Notes under the pieces: model-generated
What the model was told of the DNA's origin: nothing
Database searches by the model: none
Seen by the model: only the letters and a program-made list of their open reading frames with translations
Shown here: piece by piece, positions 25,006-32,967 of the stretch
Layout: each line of letters begins with the position of its first letter
How positions within the stretch are numbered: the first letter of the stretch is position 1
Assembly (NCBI RefSeq): GCF_002803065.1
Contig: NZ_NNBL01000011.1
Span: 1 to 64,000 of the forward strand
Direction of reading: 5' to 3'
Length of the DNA: 64,000 bases
Source: Streptomyces sp. CB01635
GTDB taxonomy: Bacteria > Actinomycetota > Actinomycetes > Streptomycetales > Streptomycetaceae
Translations under genes and position numbers: made by a program

Positions 25006-26238
25006 GTGACCGCCACGCCCAGCCGAGTTCTCGTCCTCAACTCCGGTTCCTCGTCGCTGAAGTACCAGCTGCTCGACATGGAGAGCGGCGCCCGGCTGGC
25101 CGTTGGCCTTGTCGAGCGCATCGGCGAGGAGACGTCCCGCCTCAAGCACACGCCGCTGACCGGGGACGTCGGCGCGGCGCGCGAGGTGAACGGCCCGATC
25201 GCCGACCACGACGCGGCCCTGAAGGCGGTCGCCGCGGAGCTGGCCCGCGACGGGATGGGCCTGGACTCCCCCGAACTCGCCGCGATCGGTCACCGGGTGG
25301 TGCACGGCGGCATGTTCTTCACCGAGCCGACCGTCATCGACGACGCGGTCCTCGCGGAGATCGAGCGGCTGATCCCGGTCGCGCCGCTGCACAACCCGGC
25401 CAACCTCACGGGCATCCGCACCGCGATGGCGCTGCGCCCCGACCTGCCGCAGGTCGCCGTCTTCGACACGGCGTTCCACACGACCATGCCGGAGTCGGCG
25501 GCGCGCTACGCGATCGACGTGAAAACCGCCGACGAACACCGCATCCGCCGCTACGGCTTCCACGGCACCTCGCACGCGTACGTGTCCCGCAAGGCGGCCG
25601 AGCTCCTGGGCAAGGACACCGAGGAGGTCAACCTCATCGTCCTGCACCTGGGCAACGGCGCCTCGGCGTCGGCGGTGCGCGGCGGCCTGTGCGTGGACAC
25701 CTCCATGGGCCTGACGCCCTTGGAGGGCCTGGTGATGGGGACGCGTTCGGGCGATGTGGACCCGGCCGTCATCTTCCATTTGATGCGGGTGGGCAACATG
25801 TCCGCCGACGAGATCGACGTACTGCTCAACAAGAAGAGCGGTCTGGTCGGTCTCTGCGGCGACAACGACATGCGGGAGATCCGCCGCCGTATCGACGAGG
25901 GCGACGAGGAGGCGCGGCTCGCCTTCGACATCTACGTCCACCGTCTGAAGAAGTACATCGGCGCGTACTACGCGGTGCTCGGCCGGGTGGATGCGGTGGT
26001 GTTCACGGCGGGGGTCGGCGAGAACGCGGCGCCGGTGCGCGAAGCTGCCGTGGCGGGCCTGGAGGAGCTGGGTCTCGCGGTCGACGGCGAGCTCAATTCC
26101 GTACGTTCCGACGAACCGCGGCTGATCTCGCCGGAGTACGCGCGGGTGGCTGTCGCAGTCGTCCCGACCGACGAGGAACTGGAGATCGCGCAGCAGACCT
26201 ACGCCCTCGTGCACGACTCCGCGTCCCGCAACGACTGA
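25006..26238 (+). CDS. ackA: Acetate kinase
   Basis: A 410-residue kinase that makes ATP and acetate from acetyl phosphate (reversible). Motifs are VLNSGSSSLKYQL at the N-terminus, HRVVHGGMFF, FHGTSHAYVSRKA with the catalytic His/Arg region, HLGNGAS and GTRSGDVDP. The GTG start has AGAGG upstream. It lies directly after pta and 74 bases before pyk, which has its own palindromic promoter region. Confidence 0.97.
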   Translation: MTATPSRVLVLNSGSSSLKYQLLDMESGARLAVGLVERIGEETSRLKHTPLTGDVGAAREVNGPIADHDAALKAVAAELARDGMGLDSPELAAIGHRVVHGGMFFTEPTVIDDAVLAEIERLIPVAPLHNPANLTGIRTAMALRPDLPQVAVFDTAFHTTMPESAARYAIDVKTADEHRIRRYGFHGTSHAYVSRKAAELLGKDTEEVNLIVLHLGNGASASAVRGGLCVDTSMGLTPLEGLVMGTRSGDVDPAVIFHLMRVGNMSADEIDVLLNKKSGLVGLCGDNDMREIRRRIDEGDEEARLAFDIYVHRLKKYIGAYYAVLGRVDAVVFTAGVGENAAPVREAAVAGLEELGLAVDGELNSVRSDEPRLISPEYARVAVAVVPTDEELEIAQQTYALVHDSASRND

Positions 26239-26270
26239 GCGCACCACCGCCCATTTGTAGATTCCACCAG

Positions 26271-26284
26271 ACGGAATATTCCGT
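26271..26284. promoter_or_regulatory. Palindrome upstream of pyk
   Basis: The perfect 14-base palindrome ACGGAATATTCCGT lies about 30 bases before the pyk ATG, in an AT-rich patch unusual for the window. It is a likely operator or promoter part for pyk, but no binding protein can be named. Confidence 0.5.
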
Positions 26285-26312
26285 AGCGAAACAAACCGAT
26301 AGGATCGCCCCC

Positions 26313-27743
26313 ATGCGCCGTTCCAAAATCGTCTGCACGCTGGGCCCCGCCGTCGACTCCGAAGAGCAGCTCGTTGCGCTGATCGAAGCCGGCATGAATG
26401 TGGCCCGCTTCAACTTCAGCCATGGCACGCACGCCGAGCACCAGGGGCGGTACGACCGTGTCCGGGCCGCCGCGGAGAGCACCGGCCGCGCCGTCGGCGT
26501 CCTCGCGGACCTCCAGGGCCCCAAGATCCGTCTCGAGACCTTCGCCGAAGGCCCCGTCGAGCTGGTGCGCGGTGACGAGTTCACCATCACCACCGACGAT
26601 GTCCCGGGCGACAAGTCGATCTGCGGCACGACCTACAAGGGTCTGCCCGGCGATGTCTCCAAGGGCGACCAGATCCTCATCAACGACGGCAACGTCGAGC
26701 TCCGCGTCATCGAGGTCGACGGGCCGCGCGTGAAGTCGATCGTCGTCGAGGGCGGTGTCATCTCCGACCACAAGGGCATCAACCTGCCGGGCACGGCCGT
26801 GAACGTGCCCGCGCTGTCCGAGAAGGACGTCGACGACCTGCGCTTCGCCCTGCGGATGGGCTGCGACATGGTCGCCCTGTCCTTCGTGCGCGATGCCGAC
26901 GACGTCCAGGACGTCCACAAGGTGATGGACGAGGAGGGCCGCCGGGTCCCCGTCATCGCCAAGGTGGAGAAGCCGCAGGCGGTCGACAACATGGAGGGCG
27001 TCGTCGCGGCGTTCGACGCCGTGATGGTGGCCCGCGGCGACCTCGCCGTCGAGTACCCGCTCGAGAAGGTCCCGATGGTGCAGAAGCGCCTCGTGGAGAT
27101 GTGCCGCCGTAACGCCAAGCCGGTGATCGTCGCGACCCAGATGATGGAGTCGATGATCACCAACTCCCGCCCCACGCGCGCCGAGGCGTCCGATGTCGCC
27201 AACGCGATCCTGGACGGCGCGGACGCGGTCATGCTGTCCGCCGAGTCCTCCGTGGGCGCCTACCCGATCGAGACCGTGAAGACGATGTCGAAGATCGTCG
27301 TCGCGGCCGAGGGGGAGCTTCTGTCCAAGGGGCTCCAGCCGCTCGTGCCCGGCAAGAAGCCGCGCACGCAGGGCGGTTCGGTCGCCCGCGCCGCCTGCGA
27401 GATCGCCGACTTCCTGGGCGCCAAGGGCCTCGTGGCCTTCACCCAGTCCGGCGACACGGCCCGCCGCCTGTCCCGCTACCGCGCGGCCCAGCCGATCCTG
27501 GCCTTCACCACGGACGAGGGCACCCGTAACCAGCTGACGCTGAGCTGGGGCGTCGAGTCGCACATCGTGCCGTACGTCGACAACACCGACGCGATGGTCG
27601 ACCTGGTCGACGCCGAGATGGTGAAGCTGAACCGCTTCAACGACGGCGACACCGTCATCATCACGGCCGGTTCGCCCCCCGGCGTCCCCGGCACCACCAA
27701 CATGGTCCGGGTGCACCACCTGGGCGGCGGAGAGCGCGACTGA
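26313..27743 (+). CDS. pyk: Pyruvate kinase
   Basis: A 476-residue pyruvate kinase that makes ATP and pyruvate from phosphoenolpyruvate. Motifs are MRRSKIVCTLGPA, NVARFNFSHG, the catalytic IAKVEKPQA Lys, MVARGDLAVEY (Ala where most have Gly) and NSRPTRAEASDVANAILDG. The C-terminal domain is complete. AGGA lies about 9 bases before the ATG. It is followed by a long terminator hairpin. With pfkA, pta and ackA it forms a lower-glycolysis and acetate overflow block. Confidence 0.97.
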   Translation: MRRSKIVCTLGPAVDSEEQLVALIEAGMNVARFNFSHGTHAEHQGRYDRVRAAAESTGRAVGVLADLQGPKIRLETFAEGPVELVRGDEFTITTDDVPGDKSICGTTYKGLPGDVSKGDQILINDGNVELRVIEVDGPRVKSIVVEGGVISDHKGINLPGTAVNVPALSEKDVDDLRFALRMGCDMVALSFVRDADDVQDVHKVMDEEGRRVPVIAKVEKPQAVDNMEGVVAAFDAVMVARGDLAVEYPLEKVPMVQKRLVEMCRRNAKPVIVATQMMESMITNSRPTRAEASDVANAILDGADAVMLSAESSVGAYPIETVKTMSKIVVAAEGELLSKGLQPLVPGKKPRTQGGSVARAACEIADFLGAKGLVAFTQSGDTARRLSRYRAAQPILAFTTDEGTRNQLTLSWGVESHIVPYVDNTDAMVDLVDAEMVKLNRFNDGDTVIITAGSPPGVPGTTNMVRVHHLGGGERD

Positions 27744-27775
27744 CGCCTCGTCAGGCCCATCAGCCCCGTACGACA

Positions 27776-27814
27776 CACTGAGGGCGCCACCTGAATCAGG
27801 TGGCGCCCTCAGTG
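27776..27814. terminator. Bidirectional terminator after pyk
   Basis: A perfect 19-bp inverted repeat (CACTGAGGGCGCCACCTGA and its complement) with a very short loop lies between the convergent pyk and secreted-protein genes. It lacks a long T-tract but is very stable, as is common for Streptomyces terminators. Confidence 0.85.
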
Positions 27815-27859
27815 GTGTGCGGCTCCCGGACTGGTCCGTGGGTGCGCGGGTCGGCAGGC

Positions 27860-29113
27860 TCAGCCGGTGAGGTACTGGTGGAGACCCGGCACGTGCAGGT
27901 CGCCGCCGAACTGACCGGCCTGCTTGACCTTCACGTTCGTGAAGTAGATCAGGGGGATGTTCAGCGGCGGCGGGTGCTCGGCGTCGAACGTGATCGGGAT
28001 CAGCCCCAGGAGGTTGCCCGAGATCGACTCCGTGTACATGGTGGTCGTCCCGCCACGGATGGTGGACGTGGTGCCCTTGCCGGCCTGGACGTGGTACGTC
28101 TTGCCGTCCGGACCGTCGACCGTCTGGTGCAGGTCGCCGATGTCGGTGCCGTTCGAGATGACGTACTTCAGGACCTTCTTGACCGTGCCGTTGGGCGTGC
28201 GCACGTTCACGACGCCCTGGTAGTCCGCGCCCTTGAGGGTCAGCGAACTGGCCTCAAGATGCCACGAGTCGTTCGGGACCTGAGCGGGGGTCTGCTCGTT
28301 GTCCCCCTCGGCGTCCGTGGCGACCGGGCAGTTGTCCGGCACGCCGGTCTCGCCCGACGACGGCGTGGGGACCACCTTGGTGGCCTTGTCCGCGGTGTCG
28401 TCGACGGCCTTTCCGGCCTTGTCCACCGTGTCCTTGACCGCGCCCCCGGCCTTGTCCGCCGTGTCCTTGACGGGCTCGGTGACCTTGTCGACGGTGTCCT
28501 TGACGGTGCCGCCCACATCCGTGGACTTGGACGCCGAGGGGGTCGGGGTCGCCGACTCCTTCTGATCCGGCGTCAGCAGGTCCTTGAGCGCGTCGCCGAC
28601 ACCCAGCGGGTCGAGCGGGTTCTTGGTCTCGGAGGGCGTCGGGGTCGGCGTGGCCGTCTTGCTGCCGGCCGTGCTGTCACCCGAGGGCGTGTCCGTGGAC
28701 TTGGACGCGGAGGGCGACGGGGTGGGCTCGGCCTTGTCGCCCGAGTCCTCCTTGCCGTCCGAAGCGTCCTTGCTCGCGGACGCCGAGGGCGACGGCGTCG
28801 GGGTGGGCGAGGCGGACTCGTCCCCCTTGCCGTCGGTCGCGTCCTTGCCGTCCTCGGAGGCCTTGATCGCGTCGGCGCACGCCTTGTAGTCGTCCGCCGA
28901 GAACTTGGTGGGGTTGTCCTTGGCCTGCGCGAGCGTGGGGGTCAGCCCCATGCCCATGAGCACGGCCGTCGGCATCGCCGCAATGGCAATGGCTTTGCCC
29001 GCGGGCATGTGCAGCCTGTTGAACAGCGGCTTTCTGGGGGCTGCATGCCGCGGCCCGGTTCTCTCACGGAACTCTGCCGCAGAGTTCTCGTGGCGCACCT
29101 CGTCAGCCGGCAC
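27860..29113 (-). CDS. Secreted or anchored protein with LEA-like 11-mer repeats
   Basis: A 417-residue protein of unknown function. A hydrophobic signal/anchor segment at ~40-63 (IAIAAMPTAVLMGMGL, then LAQA as a possible cleavage site) is followed by a Ser/Thr/Pro/Lys-rich linker (~95-200). Four consecutive 11-residue units follow at 205-248 (KDTVDKVTEPV, KDTADKAGGAV, KDTVDKAGKAV, DDTADKATKVV), like LEA-type amphipathic repeats. A Cys-containing domain (~260-417) resembles the beta-rich DUF6230 protein upstream in the operon. The GTG start overlaps the DUF6114 gene by 11 bases. The start is approximate. Confidence 0.75.
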   Translation of the reverse strand: MPADEVRHENSAAEFRERTGPRHAAPRKPLFNRLHMPAGKAIAIAAMPTAVLMGMGLTPTLAQAKDNPTKFSADDYKACADAIKASEDGKDATDGKGDESASPTPTPSPSASASKDASDGKEDSGDKAEPTPSPSASKSTDTPSGDSTAGSKTATPTPTPSETKNPLDPLGVGDALKDLLTPDQKESATPTPSASKSTDVGGTVKDTVDKVTEPVKDTADKAGGAVKDTVDKAGKAVDDTADKATKVVPTPSSGETGVPDNCPVATDAEGDNEQTPAQVPNDSWHLEASSLTLKGADYQGVVNVRTPNGTVKKVLKYVISNGTDIGDLHQTVDGPDGKTYHVQAGKGTTSTIRGGTTTMYTESISGNLLGLIPITFDAEHPPPLNIPLIYFTNVKVKQAGQFGGDLHVPGLHQYLTG

Positions 29114-29660
29114 GGTGCCTCCCGTTCGTCCCGTCGTTACCGTTGGGGCTCGTTCCTGACAGATCGTCCGACGCGCCACCGAAGGCATCGAAGGCCGCCG
29201 TCTCGCCCTTCGGGGAGTCGGCGTCGTCCGCGGACTTCACGCCGCCGGTCTCCGTCTTCGCAGCCCGCGAGGGCCCCCAGGAGATGCCGAGAGCACCGCC
29301 GAGCAGCGCCAGCAGGAAGCCGATGACAAAGCCACCGAAGTTGGAGACCACCAAGGAGACCAGGGCGAGCAGGATCGCCGCGACGCCCGCGAAGACGCGG
29401 GACATCGGCTGGAACCAGAGCGTCAGGCCGAGCACCACAAGCAGGACGCCGATGATCAGCGAACCGGCACCGGCGGTCGTCGACATCCGGATGGTCATCG
29501 AGCCGAGCGTGAGATTCGCGTACGGGAAGTACATGATCGGAATGCCGCCCAGCAGCGTCAGCAGACCACCCCAGAATGGGCGCTGACCGCGCCACCCTCG
29601 GAACGATCGGCGCGTCTGGCCGAGCCTGTCGCCCAGCCCTGCTTGCGCTTCGGCGCTCAT
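29103..29660 (-). CDS. DUF6114 family membrane protein
   Basis: A 185-residue protein with about four membrane helices (WGGLLTLLGGIPIMYFPYANL; AGSLIIGVLLVVLGLTLWF; VFAGVAAILLALVSLVVSNFGGFVIGFLLALLGGALGI) and a hydrophilic Asp/Gly-rich C-terminal tail facing the cytoplasm or exterior. Family assignment is by recognition of this helix pattern. Function is unknown. It sits between the DUF6230 gene and the LEA-like secreted gene in one operon, suggesting the three work together at the membrane. The ATG has GAGGAG upstream. Confidence 0.85.
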   Translation of the reverse strand: MSAEAQAGLGDRLGQTRRSFRGWRGQRPFWGGLLTLLGGIPIMYFPYANLTLGSMTIRMSTTAGAGSLIIGVLLVVLGLTLWFQPMSRVFAGVAAILLALVSLVVSNFGGFVIGFLLALLGGALGISWGPSRAAKTETGGVKSADDADSPKGETAAFDAFGGASDDLSGTSPNGNDGTNGRHRAG

Positions 29661-29796
29661 GTCGTACAGCTCCTCGGGAATGGCGTTGTTCTGTGGTGAT
29701 GGTGCGTGTCGGATACGGGCACGGGGACGTCACGGAGCTTCCCGTTCGCCCCCGCGCCCGGCCGTTCAGCGCTGCGAGTGAGCTAGACCCTGGGGC

Positions 29797-30414
29797 CTAG
29801 TAGCACTCGTGTGCGCCCTTCTGCACCTGCATGTGCAGGCCGGAGAGCTTGAAGGTGCCGGCCGTGGTCGCCCACGCGCGCTGCTTGACATCTTCGAAGT
29901 GCACCGAGTCGGCCTGCTGCGAGAACGAGTCCGGGACGTACTTGTCGCCCTTGGACGGACCCGGACCCTTGGTGGTCGAGTCGATTCCGACGCCGATGTC
30001 GATGTTCTTGAACGTGGCGTTGGTCGACAGGTCGTCGGCGTCGATGTAGAGCTTCTTCGCCTCGACGCGGGGGCCGCCCGCACCGCCCGCGCTGAGCTTC
30101 ATCGACACGTCACCGAAGACCGGCACCGGCACGACGACCGACTGGCACAGGTTGGTGATCTTCGCCTCGTTGAGGCCGACGACGGCAACCGGGTGCGCAC
30201 CCGACTTACCGCTGTCGAGCGCCCCGTACTGGACGAATCCCGTACCGTCGAGCGAGTCGGCCGTCACCTTGAACGACTGACCCGAAACACTGAACGATGC
30301 CGCAAGCGCACCCTGCGAGAGGGCGACGCCTATCACGGCTGTCGCCGCGACGCTCGGCACCATGACTACGGCGAACCGCTTCCATCTGGTTCCGCCACGA
30401 GCCACGGACTCCAT
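29797..30414 (-). CDS. DUF6230 family secreted protein
   Basis: A 205-residue exported protein with an N-terminal positively charged start and one hydrophobic segment (AVVMVPSVAATAVIGVALSQGALA). A beta-rich domain follows with two Cys (NLCQSV and the C-terminal AHECY) that could form a disulfide. GGAGG is 6-7 bases before the ATG. It is the first gene of the trio with DUF6114 and the LEA-like protein. Function unknown. An 8-bp hairpin (AGCACCCC/GGGGTGCT, 30454-30471) lies in its leader. Confidence 0.85.
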   Translation of the reverse strand: MESVARGGTRWKRFAVVMVPSVAATAVIGVALSQGALAASFSVSGQSFKVTADSLDGTGFVQYGALDSGKSGAHPVAVVGLNEAKITNLCQSVVVPVPVFGDVSMKLSAGGAGGPRVEAKKLYIDADDLSTNATFKNIDIGVGIDSTTKGPGPSKGDKYVPDSFSQQADSVHFEDVKQRAWATTAGTFKLSGLHMQVQKGAHECY

Positions 30415-31040
30415 GACTTTCCTCCTTCTCGGACGTACATCTCCGGCCCTGACAGCACCCCTTGGGGTGCTCAGCCGGGCAGGGATGGGAGAAGTGCTAC
30501 GTCCTCGGGAAGGAGAGCGCCCGCATCGGGGGCGCGATGGCACCCGAATCACCGGCGATCACCCCCGAGCGACAACCACTGGTCGCACCTGACAGTCACG
30601 CGCAACCTGCTGGACAGGCCCTGCCGGTAAGCAGAGACCCCCCTGCCCAAGGCCGGCGGCACTGCTACCGGCCTGCTCGGTGGGGACCCTGAAACCCCGC
30701 GACCCGATTGGCTGTCGGACTGCGGGATGAGGACCGAGCGTCGCCGATCGTGGTGCATTCTCGGCTGGCGCACAAGGGGGTTCGTTACTCGCTAGTAACG
30801 GACGGATAACCGAACGGCGACCCGATGGTGTCACCCGACAACGCAGGGTGGTGTCAAGCAAGTTACCAAAGCAGAGAAAGCAGGGGCGTAACCGGACAGA
30901 AGATGGCCCCTGACTTACTCCAAGTAACAGCGGCCGCCTTTACCAAGTTTTGGTAAAGCGCGACCGCTGTGTACCCGTGGCGACAGAACTTTCACCTGGG
31001 CACCACATCGCCCGGCGTTTAGGAACTGGTCAGAAACGGC
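30415..31040. other. 626-base intergenic region with repeated TTACT/AGTAA sites
   Basis: No gene is supported here. The DUF6230 promoter must lie in it. It holds a leader hairpin at 30454-30471, the perfect palindrome GTTACTCGCTAGTAAC at 30784-30799, a related TTACT-CCA-AGTAA at 30915-30927, a half site AGTTACC near 30858, and an 8-bp hairpin TTTACCAA-GTT-TTGGTAAA at 30939-30957. The related sites look like operators of one regulator, but none can be named. The last hairpin could also terminate transcription from the thioredoxin-like gene. Confidence 0.6.
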
Positions 31041-32009
31041 TCAGAAGAGAACCCGGGCCAGAGCCGCACGGCCCGTAGTCACGCGCGGATCGTCGGAGCC
31101 GACGACCTCGAAGAGTTCGAGCAGCCGCACGCGCGCGGCGTCCCGGTCCTCGCCCGCCGTGACCTTCACCGTGTCGACAAGTCGGCTGAACGCGTCCGCG
31201 ACATGGCCTCCGACCAGGTCGAGGTCGGCCGCCGCGATCTGCGCCGCCACGTCGGAGGGCCGGTCCGCGGCGTCCTGACGGACCTTCTGCGGATCGAGAT
31301 CCTGCACCCGCAGGAGCAACTCGGCCTGCCCCAGGCCCAGCTTGGCCTCGGTGTTGCCGGGGTCGTCGCTCAGCACGTTCTTGTACGCCTGGACGGCTCC
31401 GGCGAGGTCGCCGGCGTCAAGAGCCTGGACGGCGGCTTCGAGCAGAGCGTCGTAGGGGCCGGCCGGAGCCTCCACGACCGGTGCAGATCCCTCCGCATCG
31501 GCGTCGACCGTGATGCCGATCAGGCCGAAGCGCTCCTCGGCGACCTGGATCAACTGGTCGAGCGTCCCGCGGATCTGCTCGACCGGCGCGGCTCCCTGGA
31601 AGAGCGGCAGGGCCTGTCCCGCGACCACCGCGAAGACCGCCGGGATCCCCTGGACCCCGAACTGCTGCATCAGCATCTGATTGGCGTCGACATCGATCTT
31701 GGCGAGCACGAACCGGCCGTTGTACTCGGCCGCGAGGCCTTCGAGCAGCGGGCTCAGCTGCTTGCACGGCTCGCACCACTCGGCCCAGAAGTCGATGACG
31801 ACGGGCACCTCGGCCGAGCGCTGGAGGACGTCGCGCTCGAAGCCGGCCTCATCGACGTCGATGACGAGGCTCGACGGGGAGACGGCCCCGCCGCCGCCCT
31901 GCCGCGCGGACTCGGCACGCGCCTGCTCCGCCTTCGCCTTGGCCTCCTGGGCCGCCTTCACCGCGGCGAGGTCGACGACTCCGCTCATGGACATGTTCCG
32001 TGGCTGCAT
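31041..32009 (-). CDS. Thioredoxin-TPR protein, YbbN/CnoX-like
   Basis: A 322-residue protein with a charged Ala/Lys/Glu N-terminal helix (~10-40), a thioredoxin domain (~45-155) and a TPR-like C-terminal half (DAGDLAGAVQAYKNVLSDDPGN). The active site is CEPC (79-82) instead of CGPC. This is like the CnoX/YbbN co-chaperone group, which protects clients from oxidation and hands them to chaperonins. Redox activity is likely retained because both Cys are present. GGGGGAGG is 8 bases before the ATG. It is monocistronic and divergent from a TetR gene. Confidence 0.88.
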   Translation of the reverse strand: MQPRNMSMSGVVDLAAVKAAQEAKAKAEQARAESARQGGGGAVSPSSLVIDVDEAGFERDVLQRSAEVPVVIDFWAEWCEPCKQLSPLLEGLAAEYNGRFVLAKIDVDANQMLMQQFGVQGIPAVFAVVAGQALPLFQGAAPVEQIRGTLDQLIQVAEERFGLIGITVDADAEGSAPVVEAPAGPYDALLEAAVQALDAGDLAGAVQAYKNVLSDDPGNTEAKLGLGQAELLLRVQDLDPQKVRQDAADRPSDVAAQIAAADLDLVGGHVADAFSRLVDTVKVTAGEDRDAARVRLLELFEVVGSDDPRVTTGRAALARVLF

Positions 32010-32323
32010 GAGTACATCCTCCCCCTTCCGCGGTGCGTTGTGGGCCGGGACCGCCCGTCGCGGCCTCCCGCCGGACTGCGGGCGCCGCCGAGGAGGCGGT
32101 CGCGGACCTGGTCCACGGCCCCAAGAGGGGCTGTTCTGCGGCCCGAAGGGGCCTGTTCGGCGCCGGGTCCCCACCCGGTGCCTCGTGGTTGTCGCAAGGC
32201 TCACTGAGCTTTCGCTACGGGTCGTAGCGTAACTCTCGCGGGGGCCGCGTGGGGAGGGTCCCGGTGATCTTCGCTGTGGTCTGCCTCACGGCGCTATCCC
32301 TACCGGCCGGTATGGTCCTTTTC
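32010..32323. other. 314-base divergent region, thioredoxin-TPR and TetR
   Basis: No gene is seen. It has two tandem small hairpins with similar sequence (GGCCCC-AAGA-GGGGCT at 32117-32132 and GGCCC-GAAG-GGGCC at 32140-32153), each followed by TGTTC. It also holds an inverted repeat CGCTACG-GGT-CGTAGCG (32213-32229) and the palindrome TACCGGCCGGTA (32301-32312) next to the TetR start. The last is a plausible TetR operator. Confidence 0.5.
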
Positions 32324-32950
32324 ATGCAGAGCCGCATTCCCCCGCCCCTCCCGAGAACGGGCCGCCCGCGAAGTGCCACCGCCGACGCGGCGATCCTCGA
32401 GGCGACCCGTGCGGCGCTGGTGGACCTCGGCTGGTCCAAACTCACGATGGGGGACGTGGCGACGCGCGCGGGGGTCGCCAAGACGACGCTCTACCGGCGT
32501 TGGGCGAGCAAGAACGAGCTCGTCGTGGACGCGGTCGCGGTCCTCTTCGACGAGCTCGAACTCCCGGACAACGGCAGTCTCGCCGCGGACATCGGGGGTG
32601 TGGTCCTCCAGTTCGCGGCGCTCCTGAACCGCCCGGAGACCAAGACGGCGCTGATGGCGGTGGTCGCCGAGTCGACGCGTGACGAACCGCTGCGCGAGCG
32701 CATCCGCACCTCGATCGTGGACCGGCAGAAGCGCCTGGTTCTGGAGGGCCGCGCCCGCGCCCACGCGCGCGGCGAACTCCCCCTCGAGGCCGACCCGGCC
32801 GCCGCCGCCCGCACCGCCGACCTCATCTTCGACGTGGTCGCGGGAGCCGTGGTGCACCGCACGCTGGTGAGCGCGGAGCCGGTGGACGAGGAGTGGGTCG
32901 ACCGGTTCACGACGCTGCTCCTGGGCGGACTCGCCTCCGTACAGGCGTAG
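32324..32950 (+). CDS. TetR-family regulator
   Basis: A 208-residue regulator with TetR helix-turn-helix (AILEATRAALVDLGWSKLTMGDVATRAGVAKTTLYRRW) and a TetR_C-type ligand domain. ATG 32324 is preferred; ATG 32312 in the same frame overlaps the palindrome TACCGGCCGGTA, which is a likely autoregulatory site. It converges with a secreted hydrolase gene 17 bases away. The divergent neighbour is the thioredoxin-TPR gene, but the operator lies nearer this gene. Ligand unknown. Confidence 0.88.
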   Translation: MQSRIPPPLPRTGRPRSATADAAILEATRAALVDLGWSKLTMGDVATRAGVAKTTLYRRWASKNELVVDAVAVLFDELELPDNGSLAADIGGVVLQFAALLNRPETKTALMAVVAESTRDEPLRERIRTSIVDRQKRLVLEGRARAHARGELPLEADPAAAARTADLIFDVVAGAVVHRTLVSAEPVDEEWVDRFTTLLLGGLASVQA

Positions 32951-32967
32951 GGTCCGCCCAGGTTCCG

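Noticed and set aside
28540..28860. Plus-strand frames opposite the Ser/Pro linker of the LEA-like protein
   Set aside because: They are Val/Gly/Asp repeats mirroring the linker, with no start signal.
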